Shown here in pieces: positions 45,886-56,214 of a DNA stretch of 64,000 bases (position 1 is the first letter of the stretch; each line of letters starts with the position of its first letter). The stretch is from Topomyia yanbarensis (taxonomy: Eukaryota > Arthropoda > Insecta > Diptera > Culicidae), in the NCBI RefSeq assembly GCF_030247195.1, contig NC_080670.1, forward strand, positions 43,013,524 to 43,077,523, given 5' to 3'. Made by a program: the position numbers and the translations under genes. The notes below the pieces were generated by a model. That model saw nothing but the letters and a program-made list of their open reading frames with translations. It did no database searches and was not told the DNA's origin.

Positions 45886-46170
45886 ACTTGGGTTGATGAG
45901 TAGATGACTAAAATCGATGCCTGAAGCCATTTTGAAATCCGAGATGGCTGCTACTGGTTTTGATGAATTCTCTATAACATCAAAACTGTGTGTATTTTCA
46001 GAATGGGACTGATGAGTAAATGACGGATATCGATGTCGGAAGCCATTTCAAAATCGAAGATTGCGACTTCCGAGTTAGATATATCATCTGTAATCCCAAT
46101 AATATGAGTATATTCGGAATGAGTAAAATTTTTTTTCAAAGTTATCGAAAAATATCGAAATGTTGTAGAG
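45886..46170. repeat. Two degenerate tandem units of about 117 bp
   Basis: TGATGAGTAGATGACTAAAA with ATCGATGCCTGAAGCCATTT (about 45894) is followed at about 46011 by TGATGAGTAAATGACGGATA with ATCGATGTCGGAAGCCATTT. Both continue with a GAAATC/AAAATC...GATGGC/GATTGC block. A weaker relative, GAAGCCATTTAAAATTC, is near 53907. Similar satellite-like units are common in Aedes DNA. Confidence 0.55.
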
Positions 46171-46896
46171 TCCAATAACACTATGAAAGGTTTGAAACGG
46201 AAAGTTTTTGGATTCTGTTGATGCGTGAACTTAAATTAAAAAGAACTACCTAAACTAAGCCTAAATTTAAATTAATCTAAACCTAAATGAATTAAATCTA
46301 AACTTTTAATTATAAACCATATTGAATCAAACCTAATTAAATGCAAAAAAAACTACCACCAAAAACCCCAAACCAAATTGATGAACCACACTACGAATCC
46401 ACTATGTTTACCGATCATCATAATGAGCGATCGCAGAACGAGAGTGCACCAAACAGTGATCGCACAATACAACCAAGCGATCATGATATACGGGTCAGCT
46501 GTGGAAGACGGAATGCGTAAAACCCAGCGACAGTCGAAAACAATATCCCGGTCGAGTCAGTACAGTGCGTGTGTACACCAAATATAAGTCCGTCGTCGCG
46601 AGTGATAATTTGATGAATTATAGACTACTGCGAACATTTTCCCCACAATAAACCCCGAAAGCAGTGACGATTATTGCTAGCTAGTAGATAGTTTGCTAGC
46701 GAAGAAATTAATTTGTGAGTGAAAAAATCTGCGTGGCAAAACCCTGTGAAGAAGCGAAAGGTGTGACGACAAAGATAAATAGTGCGCGGAGTCAGCTGTT
46801 AATTTGCGGCTCATCGACGATCAACTGGGCCGTCTCAGGAGATAGACGGAAGAAAATCCTCCGAATACGGAACCACCAACGTAAGTCGCCCCAACA

Positions 46897-47435
46897 TTTG
46901 GTCCTTCGAGCCGGATACGGAGGAAACCCCAACCAGAAAGGATCGGTACGGTGAGTACGCCATTACAAATTGCTGCTGACGCGACGCTACGGCAAAGATA
47001 CTGCCCGTCCCAGCCCCGAAGGTGCCTACCGTTAAGGCCATTTTGGACGCTATCTCTGCAGTTCATTGTGAACTTTTGTCATCGCAGCTGATTTGCGCCA
47101 ACTCGGAACAGGATTTTTTGATAATTTTCTGTTTGCGAGAAAATTTGCATGTTTTTTGCTGAGGTGGTGGAGAGTGGCAAATTCACGTAGATTGGTACGC
47201 TCGCGTCGGGAAGGATAATTTCGTTCGATTTGCGTATCATTCTCGGTCGTTCCGCGAAAAATTGGCATATCGCGACGGGAAGGATTTTTTCGTTCGAATT
47301 GTGCCATTTTCGATTCCGTGTCGTGTAGGAACGGTACCCGCGCCGGGAAGGAGTCCGATTTTTCGATTTGTACCGTTTTTTTTCGTTTCCGATATTTGAA
47401 GTGGTGGTAGTGAAGACCAGTGAAGTGGTACAATA
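46897..47435 (+). promoter_or_regulatory. BEL 5' leader
   Basis: From TTTGGTCCTTCGAGCCGGAT to the start codon there is no long frame on the coding strand. It contains a second donor-like GGTGAGTA near 46950 and three copies of a CG(T/C)CGGGAAGGA-TTTCGTTCG-type unit near 47208-47300, in which GGGAAGGATAATTTCGTTCG and GGGAAGGATTTTTTCGTTCG are nearly identical. Packaging and translation signals of the element should lie here, but none is identifiable by eye. Confidence 0.45.
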
Positions 47436-50400
47436 ATGGCAACCAAGACAGAAAAGAAGCTGTCAGAGTACGTGATCCAGCGGAAAGGGATTCTTGTAGT
47501 GCAGAAGGCAGTGGAAAAGTTCGCGGAGAATTTCGATTGCGATCGGGATGCGTGCCAAATTCCAATTCGCCTTGATTCACTGGACCGGATCTACAAGGAG
47601 TACCTGGAGGTACAAGGACAGATCGAGTTGTACGATAAACCGGAGATGTTGGATACCCATCTGCAAGAGAGAATGGATTTCGAGACGCGTTATTGTACGG
47701 TCAAAGGATTTCTGCTGTCCAATCGTGCTGCGGACCTCAACCCAACCATGCTGAACAGCACTATGGCGGCACCTGCCCATGCTTCGTCCTCGTTTCATCT
47801 ACGATTACCTAAGATCGACCTTCCCAAGTTTAGCGGTGACTTCTCACGTTGGCTCGCTTTCCGTGACACGTATACGTCGATGATCCACAGCAATGCAGAT
47901 ATTCCGACGGTTGCGAAGCTGCAGTACTTGCTGCAGTCGCTGGAGGGAGAAGCCCGGAAACCTTTCGAGTCCGTAGACATTGAAGCGGACAACTACGCAT
48001 CGACTTGGGAAGCATTGCTAAAGCGGTATGACAACAAGCGATTCCTGAAGCGTCAGCTCTTCCGAGCATTGTACGACCTCCCACCGGTCAAGCGAGAAAA
48101 CCCTCCAGAAATCCAAGGATTGGCTGACGATTTCCATCGGCATGTGCGGGCTTTGGCAAAGTTAGGCGAGCCAGTCCATTATTGGGACACCCCGTTGGTC
48201 AATCTCCTTTCCTACAAGTTGGATCCAACTACGCTACGTGCTTGGGAGGAGAAAACCAGCAATAACGACGACGTTACCTATGATATGCTGATCGAGTTCC
48301 TCTACCAGCGTGCCCGAATGCTGACATCTGTCGTAACTGACCTGCAATATCGGTCCCAACAACCGGTTACAGCCAAGGTGGCCGGTCCGATTCCAACCCC
48401 AAAGCCGTTCAAGGTGGCGTACAAGGCAGCTACCGTTGAACCGAACTACAGTGCTCCGTCGTGCCTCGCTTGTCCAGACAAGCATTTCCTCTTCCAATGT
48501 CCTGCATTTTCCGAGGTGTCCGTCCGCCAGCGCCGTGAGCTGGTTTCCCAAAAGCGCTTATGCTGGAATTGTTTCCGTACTGGACACCAAGCCAGGAATT
48601 GTACCTCCAAGTTCTCTTGCCGTTACTGTCACGAAAAACACCACTCCCTGCTGCACGAGTCAGAACCGCCGAAGATGCTATCGACTCGTATTATCGAGGA
48701 AAGTCAGCCGATTCCCTCGACGTCCGCCATCGCTGACCCTTCCACCTCGGTGAAGCCGAACAGCCAAGTAAGCCTATCGGTTCAGGCTGAGCACAGTACA
48801 GTTTTACTGGAAACTGTTTCCCTCTTCGTCGTAGATCAGAATGGCAAGAAGGTCCCCGCACGCGCACTTCTAGATTCCGGATCCATGTGCAACTTCATCA
48901 CCAAGAAGCTTGCAAATTCCCTGAACCTTCATCGCACCAAGGTGGATATCGCAGTAGCTGGTATAGGTGAAGCCACCAAGCAGATTAAGTGCCAATTGAC
49001 TGCTATGATCCAGTCGAAGTCGACACCGTACTCTACCAAGCTTGAGTTCCTGATCCTCAAGAGACCGACGGTCAACCTTCCGACCGTTCCGGTCGACATT
49101 TCCGCGTGGAATCTTCCCAAGTTGTCGTTGGCAGACCCCAGATTCCATATCCCATCCGACATTGACATGGTTGTCGGTGGTGAAGCGTACCATGAGCTGC
49201 ATCCTGGCAGCAAGCGTTCCCTGGGAGAGGGATTACCGCTGCTAATAGAGACGGTGTTCGGATGGACTGTTTCCGGGAAGATATCCATCAATCATCCCAC
49301 TATTCCCCGCGTCTGTCATCTAACCACTGTCGATCGCAGCTTAGAACAAGCGTTACAGAAGTTCTGGGAACTAGAAGCTGTTGAGCCGTGTTCTGTGTAT
49401 TCCGTAGAAGAAAAACAGTGTGAAGAACTTTACGCTACTACCACCACTCGCGATTCGTCCGGTCGTTATCTCGTTCGTTTGCCACTCACCCGTGATCCGC
49501 TAGTCAACCTCGGCGAATCCAGAGCCATCGCCGAACGTCGTTTTCTGAGCCTTGAGAAGCGACTAGAGCGTGATCCACCCACCAAGGATGCATACTGCAA
49601 GTTCATGGACGAATACGCACGAATGGCGCACATGAAGAAGCTCGTCGATCCAGTAGACGATGCGAACCCGCACTGCTACCTCCCGCACCACCCTGTGTTC
49701 AAAGAATCCAGCACAACCACGAAGGTCCGAGTTGTTTTCGACGCATCGTGCAAAACATCGTCAGGATTTTCCGTCAACAATAAGCAGCTCATTGGACCTG
49801 TCGTCCAGGAAGACCTGTTATCTATCGTCATGAGGTTCCGCACACACCCGATTGCCATTGTAGCCGACATCGAGAAGATGTACCGACAGATTCAGCTGCA
49901 TCCCGAAGACCGACCACTTCAACGCATTCTCTGGCGTTCCAACCGCGACGATCCGCTCATAGCGTACGAGCTCCAAACCGTTACGTACGGGTTTGCATCC
50001 GCGCCATTCCTAGCAACTCGCACCCTCCTACAAGTTGCACAGGACGAAGGCGACAAGTATCCCGCCTCCGCAGATGCTGTGAAACAGGATTTTTACGTCG
50101 ATGACTTTTTATCGGGAGCTGACGATGTCCAATCCGCAATCCGCCTTCGCCAAGAAGTTTCCGCCATGCTTACGTCAGCTGGCCTTCCGTTAAAGAAGTG
50201 GGCATCCAATTCCTCCGAAGTCCTTGCGCAAGTCCCGCAAGAAGATCTCGCTCTACTGCCACTGCATGATCTTCAGGACGAACAATCCGTATCCACCCTA
50301 GGACTCGTGTGGGAGCCTAAGTCTGATACGATGCGCTTCAAGGTCCAGTTGCCTCTACCAGCACCCGTTCTGACCAAAAGGAAGGTCATGTCCTACATTG

Positions 50401-51386
50401 CGCAGATCTTCGACCCACTAGGACTAGTTGGCCCGACAATCACCGTAGCGAAACTGTTCATGCAGCGTCTGTGGGCATTGAAGACCGACGCAGGAGATTC
50501 CTACGAGTGGGATCGTCCGCTACCTCCGCATTTCCAAGGCGAATGGAAGGAGTTCCATGGTACGCTAGACGCAATCTCCACAATCCGCATTCCCAGATTC
50601 GTGTCGCAGGTCAAGACCGAAACCATCCAGCTCCATTTTTTCTCCGATGCTTCAGAGAAGGCATATGGCGCATGCTGCTACGTCCGGTCTGAATCCGCTG
50701 CAAGAATTCGTGTTCAGCTGCTAACGTCAAAATCCAAGGTCGCACCGTTAGCCACCTACCAATCGATTGCGCGCCTAGAGTTATGTGCCGCCGTGTTGTC
50801 GGCTAGTCTATATGAGAAGGTGATGAAGTCCCTTAAGACAGCGTGCGAAGTGTTCTTCTGGGTTGATTCGACGATAGTCCTCTACTGGCTGCAATCGTGC
50901 CCATCGCGCTGGAAAACGTTCGTGGCAAACCGAGTGTCCACAATACAATCCACTACCGGATCTTGCTCCTGGCAGCACGTTCCCGGAGAATCCAACCCTG
51001 CAGACCTTATATCCCGAGGTGTCAATCCGGCCGATATCGTGAACCTCGAGTTTTGGTGGATAGGACCGCAATGGCTATCGGTTTCATCACACCACTGGCC
51101 ACGCACTGTGCTGCCAGCGTGCGATTTGTCCACAATGCCAGAGATCAAAGGCAACGTCGCCATGATGTCGATAGCGGTTGCCGAACCATCTTTCTCCGCT
51201 CGACTTTTCAGTCGCTACTCCAGCTTTACGAAGCTACGACGTTCCATCGCGTATTGGATGCGATATTTTCGCTCTCTACGAGCTGCCGTCCAGAAGACCA
51301 AACCAGAGCCGTTTGAGTCTCTTTCCACACCTGATCTACGCGATGCTGATCTAGCATTGTGCCGAATTGCCCAACGTGAGACGTAA
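47436..51386 (+). CDS. BEL/Pao gag-pol polyprotein lacking integrase
   Basis: The 1316-codon frame is open from ATG at 47436 to TAA at 51384-51386. Gag (about residues 1-360) contains the retrotransposon peptidase-associated block LPKIDLPKFSGDFSRWLAFRD. CWNCFRTGHQARNC and a second Cys/His cluster (CRYCHEKHHSLLH) are nucleocapsid knuckles near 375-405. The aspartic protease has LLDSGS (near 477). RT shows VVFDASCKT, ADIEKMYRQIQLH (near 808), YGFASAPF and the catalytic FYVDDFL (near 885). RNase H shows FFSDAS (near 1068), ARLELCAA, WVDSTIVLYWLQ and NPADLISRG. Full BEL polyproteins continue with an HHCC zinc finger and DDE integrase, typically to 1700 residues or more; both are missing. No internal stop, so the copy is recent or the truncation was part of its arrival. 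Confidence 0.93.
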   Translation: MATKTEKKLSEYVIQRKGILVVQKAVEKFAENFDCDRDACQIPIRLDSLDRIYKEYLEVQGQIELYDKPEMLDTHLQERMDFETRYCTVKGFLLSNRAADLNPTMLNSTMAAPAHASSSFHLRLPKIDLPKFSGDFSRWLAFRDTYTSMIHSNADIPTVAKLQYLLQSLEGEARKPFESVDIEADNYASTWEALLKRYDNKRFLKRQLFRALYDLPPVKRENPPEIQGLADDFHRHVRALAKLGEPVHYWDTPLVNLLSYKLDPTTLRAWEEKTSNNDDVTYDMLIEFLYQRARMLTSVVTDLQYRSQQPVTAKVAGPIPTPKPFKVAYKAATVEPNYSAPSCLACPDKHFLFQCPAFSEVSVRQRRELVSQKRLCWNCFRTGHQARNCTSKFSCRYCHEKHHSLLHESEPPKMLSTRIIEESQPIPSTSAIADPSTSVKPNSQVSLSVQAEHSTVLLETVSLFVVDQNGKKVPARALLDSGSMCNFITKKLANSLNLHRTKVDIAVAGIGEATKQIKCQLTAMIQSKSTPYSTKLEFLILKRPTVNLPTVPVDISAWNLPKLSLADPRFHIPSDIDMVVGGEAYHELHPGSKRSLGEGLPLLIETVFGWTVSGKISINHPTIPRVCHLTTVDRSLEQALQKFWELEAVEPCSVYSVEEKQCEELYATTTTRDSSGRYLVRLPLTRDPLVNLGESRAIAERRFLSLEKRLERDPPTKDAYCKFMDEYARMAHMKKLVDPVDDANPHCYLPHHPVFKESSTTTKVRVVFDASCKTSSGFSVNNKQLIGPVVQEDLLSIVMRFRTHPIAIVADIEKMYRQIQLHPEDRPLQRILWRSNRDDPLIAYELQTVTYGFASAPFLATRTLLQVAQDEGDKYPASADAVKQDFYVDDFLSGADDVQSAIRLRQEVSAMLTSAGLPLKKWASNSSEVLAQVPQEDLALLPLHDLQDEQSVSTLGLVWEPKSDTMRFKVQLPLPAPVLTKRKVMSYIAQIFDPLGLVGPTITVAKLFMQRLWALKTDAGDSYEWDRPLPPHFQGEWKEFHGTLDAISTIRIPRFVSQVKTETIQLHFFSDASEKAYGACCYVRSESAARIRVQLLTSKSKVAPLATYQSIARLELCAAVLSASLYEKVMKSLKTACEVFFWVDSTIVLYWLQSCPSRWKTFVANRVSTIQSTTGSCSWQHVPGESNPADLISRGVNPADIVNLEFWWIGPQWLSVSSHHWPRTVLPACDLSTMPEIKGNVAMMSIAVAEPSFSARLFSRYSSFTKLRRSIAYWMRYFRSLRAAVQKTKPEPFESLSTPDLRDADLALCRIAQRET

Positions 51387-51398
51387 GTCGCCCCAACA

Positions 51399-52006
51399 GA
51401 TTCTTTAAAAAAATTATAATATTGTTTACAACAATTTTCAGATTAAAAACTTTTCTTAAAATATTATTTTTTTGATAAATATGTTCATTTTATATTGTTT
51501 TTTTGTTCGAACTCTATAAAGTTTCAAAATTCACGATTACTTTGAAAAAAGTTTTGAATTTTCATAGAAAACATATGAAAAATACATGTGTTTCCCATAT
51601 AAAACTTCAATCGCTTTGAGCACGAGTTAAAATGGTCTAAATCGCTGAATTTTTTTGGCACCTTGATTCATTTTTCGACCAACGATGGACAAAATTCCAA
51701 TTTCGCAAAAATAATTGCCACCATAATAGGGATAGATGTAGTGATGATATGGTTATATTATTTTTTCCCAAATAGAAGTCGCTAGTATCTTGACCGTCTA
51801 AATGACTTCAATCATTGAGTTTCGTCATCTACTTGTTATGACCATTATAAAATAGCCTTATTCTTAGATTGATATAGAATTTCGCACAACCGGAAGTCAC
51901 CATCTTGGATATCAAAATGTATTCCTCAATATTTCTACTTTGCATTATGACCCTCTATGAGTGTGTATCGCATCCATAATATGCCGGAAGATAACTGCCC
52001 AACAAA
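51399..52006. other. AT-rich DNA right of the truncated BEL
   Basis: A TTTTCAG acceptor-like site at about 51435 lies 50 bp after the GTAAGT at 51383. ACCGGAAGTCACCATCTTGG near 51891 is a word common in Aedes repeats. No gene is supported. Confidence 0.35.
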
Positions 52007-52627
52007 CATTTCGTGGTTTTATAAAATTTTTTTTTTTCGATTTGTTTATTTGATAAGGCACGTATGCGTTAGCTTAAAGGTGCCATTTTTTCATTGTTTT
52101 ACATTTTGGATTTCTTAAAACTAGGGGGTTACACATTTCAATATTATTTTGTTTTATATAATGAAACTAAAAAAAACTTTACAGCTAACTTATACATATA
52201 AAAGTCGGTTTTATAAATGTTTTAACAGTTGCTTTATTCAGCTCTAGCTGAATATGGGAAGTAGACGCGTAATCATATATCGTTTATTTCACCCTTAAGC
52301 ATCTGGATTTGGAGAATTTATTCAGCTTGTCTGATTAAGACACATTAAAGAACAATTCTTCAGCATGTATACAGCCTGAAGAAAACCACAGTTCAGCTTT
52401 ATCAATATCCTTTTCGTTACTGTTATTCAGCTGAGAGAACTATAATAGGAAAATATTAAAAAAAACATATTTAATTTCAAGTTATACACGCCATCAATCT
52501 CTTTGGAAGCTATCCTTTTTTTTATGAATGTTACGTTACAGTTAGAGAAAAATTGCATTAACTTGGATATCATATGACGTACCTTGATTCGAACCCGCAA
52601 CCTATTGAATACTAAGCACTTACCTTA

Positions 52628-53585
52628 GGGGCCGTACACAAATGACGTAGCTTTTTTTGGCGATTTTTGACTCCTCCCCCCCCCCTCGTAGCATTTGGTC
52701 ACAAAAATTCTAACCTCCCCCTCGCAAATAACGTAGCATTTACCTACCCCCTCCAAAATAAGCCCATTTCATGACAAATATAGTGTTGATAGTTTTGTTT
52801 TGAATTTTATGTCAAGGGGAGCATGAAGAGAAGTTCTCTCAGTTCCCAATCCTGCAGCTGCTAATGAAGCATACGTTCATCTAAATTACTAAATTTTGTT
52901 TGGTTGAATCCGAAGTGAAAATTTAATTCAGCTTCCAAACTGAGTCTACCAGTTAGCAACATTAGCTAACTAATGCAGCTAGTTAAATCCGCATACAAAA
53001 TATTTTCGCATTTTTGCGAACTTGTTATTCCGCGAATCGTAATTTACCTCATGAAAAACCGCATCAAAAGTAACTTGTTTGAATTTAAATTTATTTCTCT
53101 TGGGAATGGAGTATCATTAAATTGTTGTCTGTAAACAATGGGTTTTAAACTAGGGGCAGATCACTCTAGGAATGTATAACAAATTTGCATCAAATTAGAA
53201 AAAATGCATTTAATTTCCATTTTTGCATGAACTTTGCACTCCCTCGCAGCAAAGTTTGTTTAACAAACGTCCTATGCTGATTCACTTTGTTCGACGTTTT
53301 GTTGAATGTAGGGCTAATTTTTTGTAGGGTTTTGACGTCTTACACGCAACGTAAAATATATTGCACGCAACGCAAAATACATTATGAATTTCTATTTTGA
53401 TGGAAAGAAATGCATTTAATTTAGCTGATTTTTAAAAATGCATCACAAGTGATCTGTCCCTAGGTTTTAAACTTAATGCTACGTCGCACAACTTTTCACC
53501 CTACCCTCCCCCTCGTCACACTTCGTCACAAATTTGGTATACCCTCACTACTCCCCAAAATGCTACGTTATTTATGCATGGCCCC
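52628..53585. mobile_element. Harbinger-like MITE with TTA target duplication, interrupted
   Basis: GGGGCCGTACACAAATGACG at 52628 corresponds to the inverse end GTTATTTATGCATGGCCCC at 53585. TTA lies on both sides (52625-52627 and 53586-53588). C-rich CTCCCCC blocks inside match those in the element at 14467. The element is about 636 bp without the MITE inserted at 53150. Confidence 0.8.
53150..53463 (+). mobile_element. 8-bp-TSD MITE inserted in the Harbinger-like MITE
   Basis: CTAGGGGCAGATCACT and AGTGATCTGTCCCTAG bound 314 bp. GTTTTAAA is present immediately on both sides (53142-53149 and 53464-53471), a perfect 8-bp duplication. This is the best-defined insertion in the window and sets the order of events for the nest: the host MITE was there first. 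Confidence 0.92.
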
Positions 53586-53871
53586 TTACTGTCTGCACCA
53601 ATCTTGCATACATCGAATGCCTAAGATTTCACCGATGTACCGAAAAGTCTAGGCTGCTGAATAGAGTCTGTACAAAGGCTACGGTAGCCTTTTATAGATT
53701 TGAGTGAATCTAGTCGGCTTGGGTTCGAATCCCAACCTATGATAATTTTTTTTATTCGGTAATTTTTTTATTTGATAAAACTAGTTTCGAAAACTGATGA
53801 TTGTAGATGTTTTTGTATTCAACATGAGGACTTACGGTTGTCACAAATCATTTAGATAAGTAAAAATGGGT

Positions 53872-55940
53872 GTCATATGAATGAGGTGGTAACTGAATGA
53901 TGGATTGAAGCCATTTAAAATTCTAAGGTGGCAATCTCCTCGATTTATTTACCACTCCCTGCCAAATAATTTTCTTTTCAATGTGATTTTTTTTTGGTAA
54001 GCGGAAGTCGCTATTCGAATTCAATAGTTTAAATATTCATATCAATTACACAAGGGCGCGTGTGATTTGGTAAGCTTGTGCATTGAAAAATTTACTTATT
54101 ACTCGGCTGTGCGTGTATTTAGCTGAGTTTAACTAAGTGTGTAAGTATATGCAAGTCATTGGAATGAATTTTTTTAGGTTTGCTAATGCATCGAACCAAC
54201 TTGATAACTATTTTTTGTTAGCAATGACATTTTTTCAGGACGAAATTAAAATTGTAAACCACTACATGAAATTATAAAAAAACTGTATAAATGTTATAAG
54301 AGCAAACCGTTGAAGCAACAAATAGAATAAGAAAAGGGTTCTAAATGTGCTAATTTGAGAAGTTCTTCACTTAAAAGTAAAAAAAATAATGTGCGTGTAT
54401 TGGGACTCGAACCCAGGTCGGTTACCAATAGTCATGGTTTGCTTATCGTATCAATTTTTAGAGTAGGAACAATTACCTTTATTAAACACATAATTCAGGT
54501 GAAAGTCAAAGGTGGTATAAAGGCAAATGTATAAGTAGAAACAACCTTCTGAAGACATGTAGTGCAGCTTAATGAATAAAGGTAATAGTATTGGCAACAG
54601 AATCAACTTATTCAACTCCGTCTAATTGGGATGGTTGAATAAAAGCATTAATATTGCTGCTGCTACATTTGTTAGTAGTATAGTTCACCCTAGTTTGAAC
54701 TGGCGAATACTGGAGTTTAAATAAGCTGAATAAACTGTTAGTGCTTAAAAAGTTTTATTCAGCTTTCGTAGCCTTTAATCTGCTTTAAATCAAGCAAGTA
54801 GTCTTATAGTTCAGCTTTTAATGTTGGTTGGGTGGTTTGTAGATCTTGATACATTCACTTCAGTACACTCTTGGAATACCTGGAACATGAGTGAACACCT
54901 ATCCAACTCATTAAATGTTATGTACTGATTTGATCAAACTAACTGTAATAAGAATGTGAAGCGAACTTTTTAACGAACTAATTAAAATTAGTACAATAGA
55001 TCAAAACACTGGTTGCAGTGGTTAATTGGGTACAAAGGAAATAAAATTCAAATTGCGAATTCCCGGTTTGGTTTGTAAATTCCAGTATAAAATAAGCTTT
55101 TGACATTTTTTGTATGTTTTTCAAGTTCCACTTGATGATGGCCCAATACTGTTTGATTGGATGGAACTTTGGCAGCCAGGATATACAAAAGTTAAGGTAT
55201 AACAGAATAAATTTGAACCATTTGAGGTAGTCATTAATATTTCGAAAGGTTCTAAGTAAAACCAATTACAAGAGAAAGATAATAGACGCTACAAATCCTA
55301 TAAATATGTAAAATCATTGAAACTCAAATAATTCAAGGACCAACCGAACATGTCAATCTCTGGTGAAAATAGAACAGGAAAGGTATTTTAGACATTTTTA
55401 AAAGGTGTTGAAGACATCCAGGCTGACTCCCGTCAACTTCTTGGGCAGCAATGTTTCATCGTCAAGTTCAAGATTACTGTTCCAGTGTATGTTTGATAGA
55501 AGAAAATATGAAAATTTACCTAATCATTTCTAATCTGGCAGGCAATTTGTGAATGTGGTGAAACGATTCAATTCTGTTTTGGCCTGATCTTGCGTTCTGT
55601 ACCTATGCTCGAAACATGTATGAATGATACGAGGCCAACAACGTCATACACAGTCTAACTTCTACCTGAATCAGACCAGTCGAGCTAAGTGAACGACAAC
55701 TAGCAGTCTCTCGATCTAGTGTGCATTGTATCCAGAACAATGGAAGCATTGTATTAATTCTTTCCGTCATAAGTAATTTACGAAAACGCGTTGCTCCGAC
55801 CCAACGCCGTGGTCGTTGACTTCAAATTTTGATCGATGCGATCGAGTCTTCGCGATGTGGTTTACACACGCAATAGAAAATTTCGCGCATGAAATCCGAC
55901 GGACGCTTATTAAATTTTGTTAATTGCTTTTTTTATTTTT
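53872..55940. other. Right part of the nest and unassigned flank
   Basis: Outside the elements above I see one coding-like scrap on the minus strand at about 55500-55415 (NLELDDETLLPKKLTGVSLD, then a stop). Its upstream side reads GGAACAG, a possible splice acceptor. It may be a terminal exon or a relic. Nothing else is recognisable. Confidence 0.3.
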
Positions 55941-56015
55941 GGATATTGAATAAAAAAGACTCCCGGCTCTGTTAAGCTACCGCTCAATGCCGTATAAACA
56001 TTTAATTTAAAGAAA
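55941..56015 (+). mobile_element. LINE 3' tail fragment
   Basis: AAAAAAGACTCCCGGCTCTG followed by GCTCAATGCCGTATAAAC corresponds to the tail of the ORF1-only LINE at 33490-33540. The stem has lost one or two base pairs. Only the tail is present, as expected for heavily 5'-truncated copies. Confidence 0.55.
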
Positions 56016-56063
56016 CCTCTACCTGCGCATTTGAGAATGTTTCCCTACTAGAGATTTTGGCAT

Positions 56064-56150
56064 ATTCTACACGCATACGAAAAACTATCCAAAATTTAGT
56101 TTCTCTTGGCTCCATTCTGGGGTATCGTTGAACAAGGTAAATTTAGGTAA
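56064..56150 (+). repeat. Direct repeat, copy A (partner at 57848-57925)
   Basis: ACGCATACGAAAAACTATC, then GGGGTATCGTTGAACAAGG and AATTTAGGTAAA, recur at 57850 with modest divergence in the middle. The two copies flank the TIR element copy 2 and the perfect hairpin. Confidence 0.6.
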
Positions 56151-56214
56151 ACCGTGTTGAAGATGGTTTCCATTTATCCATAAGAAAAATCACAACTCAC
56201 CGCTAGTTTTTAAA

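Larger units (their letters stand above)
46400..51398 (+). mobile_element. BEL/Pao LTR retrotransposon, 3'-truncated
   Basis: A leader region (about 46400-47435) precedes a single gag-pol frame. The left boundary and the LTR/primer-binding-site junction could not be fixed; TTTGGTCCTTCGAGCCGGAT at 46897-46916 is the kind of sequence seen in BEL leaders. The right side stops at 51386-51398, before integrase, the env-like region if any, and the 3' LTR. No repeat of the leader or LTR is found downstream except the 18-bp block discussed in the findings. The element cannot transpose by itself. Confidence 0.8.
52565..53640 (-). mobile_element. Eroded tRNA-like SINE split by the MITE at 52628
   Basis: GATTCGAACCCGCAACC near 52589 is an inverted B box. 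With the MITE and one TTA removed, the complement continues into a possible A box near 53590-53610 (TTGGTGCAGACAG). Similar B-box remnants are at 53727 (GGGTTCGAATCCCAACC) and 54397 (GGGACTCGAACCCAGG). No intact SINE can be delimited. Confidence 0.4.
52007..54833. mobile_element. Probable 2.8-kb TIR element, outer layer of a nest
   Basis: CCCAACAAACATT at about 52009 is mirrored by AATGTTGGTTGGG ending near 54833, with two or three mismatches. Near both ends the sequence is full of ATTCAGCT/AGCTGAAT words (52240-52440 and 54600-54815). Between them sit a Harbinger-like MITE, inside which an 8-bp-TSD MITE is inserted, and several eroded tRNA-like sequences. The outer boundaries are less certain than the inner ones. 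Confidence 0.45.

Noticed and set aside
45886..46170. CRISPR-like array
   Set aside because: There are only two long diverged units with no regular short spacers, and the genome is eukaryotic; it is satellite-like.
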